Positions 61,823 through 64,000 of a stretch of 64,000 nt of DNA are shown in pieces. Made by a program: the position numbers and the translations under genes. Each line of letters opens with the position of its first letter. Position 1 is the first letter of the stretch. Origin of the DNA: Kitasatospora sp. MAP12-44 (GTDB lineage: Bacteria > Actinomycetota > Actinomycetes > Streptomycetales > Streptomycetaceae); contig NZ_JARZAE010000004.1 of assembly GCF_029892095.1 (NCBI RefSeq), forward strand, positions 2,976,001 to 3,040,000. Direction: 5' to 3'. Under the pieces are notes generated by a model that was given only the letters and a program-made list of their open reading frames with translations, did not search any database and was not told the origin of the DNA.

Positions 61823-63481
61823 CTACATGGGCGGGTTGCCGTGCTTGCGGGAGGGCAGGTCGGCGTGCTTGGTGCGGAGCATGGCGAGGGCGGCGGCGAG
61901 GACGGTGCGGGTCTCGGCGGGGTCGATGACGTCGTCGACGAGGCCGCGTTCGGCCGCGTAGTACGGGTGCATCAGCTCGCTCTTGTACTCCTTGATCTTC
62001 TGGGTGCGCATCGCCTCGGGGTCTTCGGCGGCGTTGATGTCGCGGCGGAAGATGACGTTGGCGGCGCCCTCGGCGCCCATCACGGCGATCTCGTTGGTGG
62101 GCCAGGCGTAGGAGAGGTCGGCGCCGATCGAGCGGGAGTCCATGACGATGTAGGCGCCGCCGTAGGCCTTGCGCAGGATCAGCTGGATGCGCGGGACGGT
62201 GGCGTTGCAGTAGGCGTAGAGGAGTTTGGCGCCGTGGCGGATGATGCCGTCGTGCTCCTGGTCGACGCCGGGCAGGAAGCCGGGGACGTCCAGGAGGGTG
62301 ACCAGCGGGATGTTGAAGGCGTCGCACATCTGCACGAAGCGCGCGGCCTTTTCCGAGGCGTTGATGTCCAGGACGCCGGCCAGGGACTGAGGCTGGTTGG
62401 CGATCAGACCGACGACGTGGCCGTCGATGCGGGCGAGGGCGACGATGACGTTGGTGGCCCAGCGCTCGTGGATCTCCAGGTACTCGCCGTGGTCGACGAT
62501 CTCCTCGATGACCTTGCGCATGTCGTAGGGGCGGTTGCCGTCGGCGGGCACCAGGTCCAGCAGGGCCTCGCAGCGCCGCTCGACGGGGTCCTCGGCGGGG
62601 GTCGCCGGCGGCATCTCGCGGTTGTTCTGCGGCAGCATCGACAGCAGGAAGCGGACCTCCTCGATGCAGGAGGGCTCGTCGTCGTAGGCGAAGTGCGAGA
62701 CACCCGAGACGGCGGAGTGCACGTCCGCACCGCCCAGACCGTTCTGGCTGATCTTCTCGCCGGTGACGGCCTGCACCACGTCGGGACCGGTGATGAACAT
62801 CTGCGACGTCTCGCGGACCATGAACACGAAGTCGGTCAGCGCGGGACTGTAGGCGGCGCCACCCGCGCAGGGGCCCAGCATCACCGAGATCTGCGGGATC
62901 ACCCCCGACGCCCTGGTGTTGCGCTGGAAGATGCCGCCGTACCCGGCCAGCGCCGTGACACCCTCCTGGATCCGCGCACCCGCTCCGTCGTTCAGCGACA
63001 CCAGCGGCGCACCCGCCGCGATCGCCATATCCATGATCTTGTGGATCTTCTGCGCATGCGCCTCACCCAGCGCCCCACCGAAGATCCGGAAGTCATGCGC
63101 GTAGGTGAACACCGTCCGGCCGTTCACCGTGCCCCACCCCACGATCACACCATCGGTGTGCGGCTTCTTCCCCTCAAGACCGAACCCCGTCGCACGATGC
63201 CGACGCAACGGCTCCACCTCATGGAACGACCCCGCATCCAACAGCAGATCGATCCGCTCACGCGCCGTCAACTTCCCCTTGGCATGCTGCGCCTCGGTCG
63301 CCTGGTCACTGGGACCACGCCGCACCTGCTCACGCAGTTCGTGCAACGCGACCACCCGGCCGCGCGCTTCGGCGGGCCGGGTGGGTGGGTCGTCGACTGC
63401 TAGGGGCGCCTGTGGCGCCGTCGGTGTACTGCCGACCCCGATCTCAGCGGAGCCGACCTCCAGATCCTCGATGATGGCCAT
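61823..63481 (-). CDS. Acyl-CoA carboxylase beta subunit (carboxyltransferase)
   Basis: A 552-residue carboxyltransferase of the AccB/PccB type: KGKLTARERIDLLLDAGSF, GGALGEAHAQKIHKIMDMA, PLVSLNDGAGARIQEGVTAL, GPCAGGAAYSPALTDFVFMV (oxyanion Gly pair), PLVTLLDVPGFLPGVDQEHDGIIRHGAKLLYAY, and RKAYGGAYIVMDS. It transfers carboxyl from biotin to acetyl- or propionyl-CoA and here would raise the malonyl-CoA supply for the PKS and FAS. The biotinylated alpha subunit is not in the window and may be the housekeeping one. In the middle of a cluster it is typical of dedicated precursor supply. Confidence 0.93.
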   Translation of the reverse strand: MAIIEDLEVGSAEIGVGSTPTAPQAPLAVDDPPTRPAEARGRVVALHELREQVRRGPSDQATEAQHAKGKLTARERIDLLLDAGSFHEVEPLRRHRATGFGLEGKKPHTDGVIVGWGTVNGRTVFTYAHDFRIFGGALGEAHAQKIHKIMDMAIAAGAPLVSLNDGAGARIQEGVTALAGYGGIFQRNTRASGVIPQISVMLGPCAGGAAYSPALTDFVFMVRETSQMFITGPDVVQAVTGEKISQNGLGGADVHSAVSGVSHFAYDDEPSCIEEVRFLLSMLPQNNREMPPATPAEDPVERRCEALLDLVPADGNRPYDMRKVIEEIVDHGEYLEIHERWATNVIVALARIDGHVVGLIANQPQSLAGVLDINASEKAARFVQMCDAFNIPLVTLLDVPGFLPGVDQEHDGIIRHGAKLLYAYCNATVPRIQLILRKAYGGAYIVMDSRSIGADLSYAWPTNEIAVMGAEGAANVIFRRDINAAEDPEAMRTQKIKEYKSELMHPYYAAERGLVDDVIDPAETRTVLAAALAMLRTKHADLPSRKHGNPPM

Positions 63482-63603
63482 GACAGCGGACCGTAGAAAC
63501 GGCTTCTCGCATCTGGCTGGTCTCGGCCTGGAACCCCGGTGGAGACGGACGTCGGACTCCGCCGGGGTGGGGCTCGGACCGGTCGATCCTGGACCGACTG
63601 GTC

Positions 63604-64000
63604 TCAGCCGACCGCGCGGGCGGACTCCAGCACCAGCTCCTCGCCGACCAGGTCGAGCCGCGGATCGGCCGCGAGCACCGCGCCGTGCAGTCGGCGCAGC
63701 CGGGCCGAGGGCTCGATGCCGAGCTCCGCGACCAGCGTGCCGCGCAGCCGCTGGTAGGTCTCCAGCGCCTGCCAGGCCCGACCGGAGCGGTACTGGGCCA
63801 GCATGAACTGGGCGTGCAACCCCTCGTGCATCGGGTGCCTGGCCGCCAGCACGGTCAGCTCGCTGAGCATCCCGGCGTGCCGGCCGAGCCGCAGGTCCGC
63901 GGCGATCCGGCCCTCCAGGGCGCCGAGCCGGGCCTCCTCGAGGCGCAGCACCTCGATCTCCAGCACCCGGCCGGTCTGCACGTCCACCAGCGCGGGACCG
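63604..64000 (-). CDS. SARP-family regulator, C-terminal part (runs off the right edge)
   Basis: About 130 residues of the bacterial transcriptional activator domain are present: VLEIEVLRLEEARLGALEGRIAADLRLGRHAGMLSELTVLAARHPMHEGLHAQFMLAQYRSGRAWQALETYQRLRGTLVAELGIEPSARLRRLHGAVL, then a short tail ending in SARAVG. The DNA-binding half lies beyond position 64,000. A second SARP at the edge of the cluster may activate the SARP at 40810 or the TTCRAGT-type promoters. Confidence 0.88.
   Translation of the reverse strand, partial: GPALVDVQTGRVLEIEVLRLEEARLGALEGRIAADLRLGRHAGMLSELTVLAARHPMHEGLHAQFMLAQYRSGRAWQALETYQRLRGTLVAELGIEPSARLRRLHGAVLAADPRLDLVGEELVLESARAVG

Noticed and set aside
63540..63610. 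Possible SARP box upstream of the carboxylase beta gene (AGTCGGT then GATCGAC 11 bp apart on the minus strand)
   Set aside because: Only loosely similar to either motif; without a search I would not distinguish it from chance.
1..64000. CRISPR arrays, insertion sequences, integrases or rRNA genes
   Set aside because: No regularly spaced repeats, transposase or integrase motifs, or rRNA sequence were seen anywhere in the window.

Overview
The window is high-GC actinobacterial chromosome, almost certainly Streptomycetaceae (Streptomyces or Kitasatospora). The best marker is adpA, with its conserved bldA-dependent TTA codon, followed directly by the oligoribonuclease gene and a tRNA-His. To my knowledge this gene order is the one in streptomycete cores. 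Bld/AdpA-type regulation, a mycothiol-dependent enzyme family, a sortase LAXTG substrate and SARP regulators agree with that.

Bases 1-26,100 are mostly core genome. They hold the 3' end of an HMG-CoA lyase gene and an acyl-CoA dehydrogenase (leucine catabolism), a universal stress protein, a HAD phosphatase, an unusually long AdpA, Orn, tRNA-His, a hotdog thioesterase, a sortase-anchored protein, a spermidine-synthase-like protein, an XRE/TPR regulator and a histidine phosphatase. Next come a tightly overlapped three-gene nuclease / unknown / SF1 helicase operon, an MgtC protein, a CHAP amidase-like protein, two small actinobacterial proteins, and pgi plus a Na+/H+ antiporter gene bracketed by two identical tRNA-Lys(CTT) genes. 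A frameshifted ricin-type lectin and a maleylpyruvate-isomerase-family protein close this part.

From about 26,190 to the right edge the window is a biosynthetic gene cluster, read here as an azoxy (N=N+-O-) lipid/polyketide pathway. The logic follows valanimycin biosynthesis: an extra seryl-tRNA synthetase (VlmL type), an LPG-synthase-C-like aminoacyl-tRNA transferase (VlmA type), an acyl-CoA-dehydrogenase-like amine N-hydroxylase (VlmH type) with flavin reductase (VlmR type), a small polytopic membrane protein and a diiron protein (the hydrazine-synthase / azoxy-synthase pair), a diacylglycerol-kinase-like enzyme (VlmJ type) and an MmgE/PrpD protein (VlmK type). Instead of valine decarboxylase, the amine seems to come from a fatty chain. 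A dedicated ACP/KASII/KASIII set, an aldehyde-dehydrogenase-family protein and a class III aminotransferase lie in the same operon.

The left arm adds a single-module KS-AT-KR-ACP polyketide synthase, a free ACP, an acyl-CoA ligase, an LLM flavoprotein, a type II thioesterase with a Cys nucleophile, an exporter, two tandem KASIII-like proteins with Ser in place of the active Cys, and a P450. The right arm adds a membrane desaturase, a second transporter, another ACP and acyl-CoA carboxylase beta and epsilon subunits. A SARP gene sits in the middle and another runs off the right end.

The two arms appear to be one regulon. Five promoter regions carry heptamers of the type NGTCAGN repeated every 11 bp, the classic SARP operator pattern. 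Three further promoters carry a second 11-bp-spaced motif of the type TTCRAGT. The exact product cannot be read from sequence. The gene set predicts an alkyl or alkenyl azoxy compound with a serine-derived, probably dehydrated, end and an additional polyketide or acyl part.
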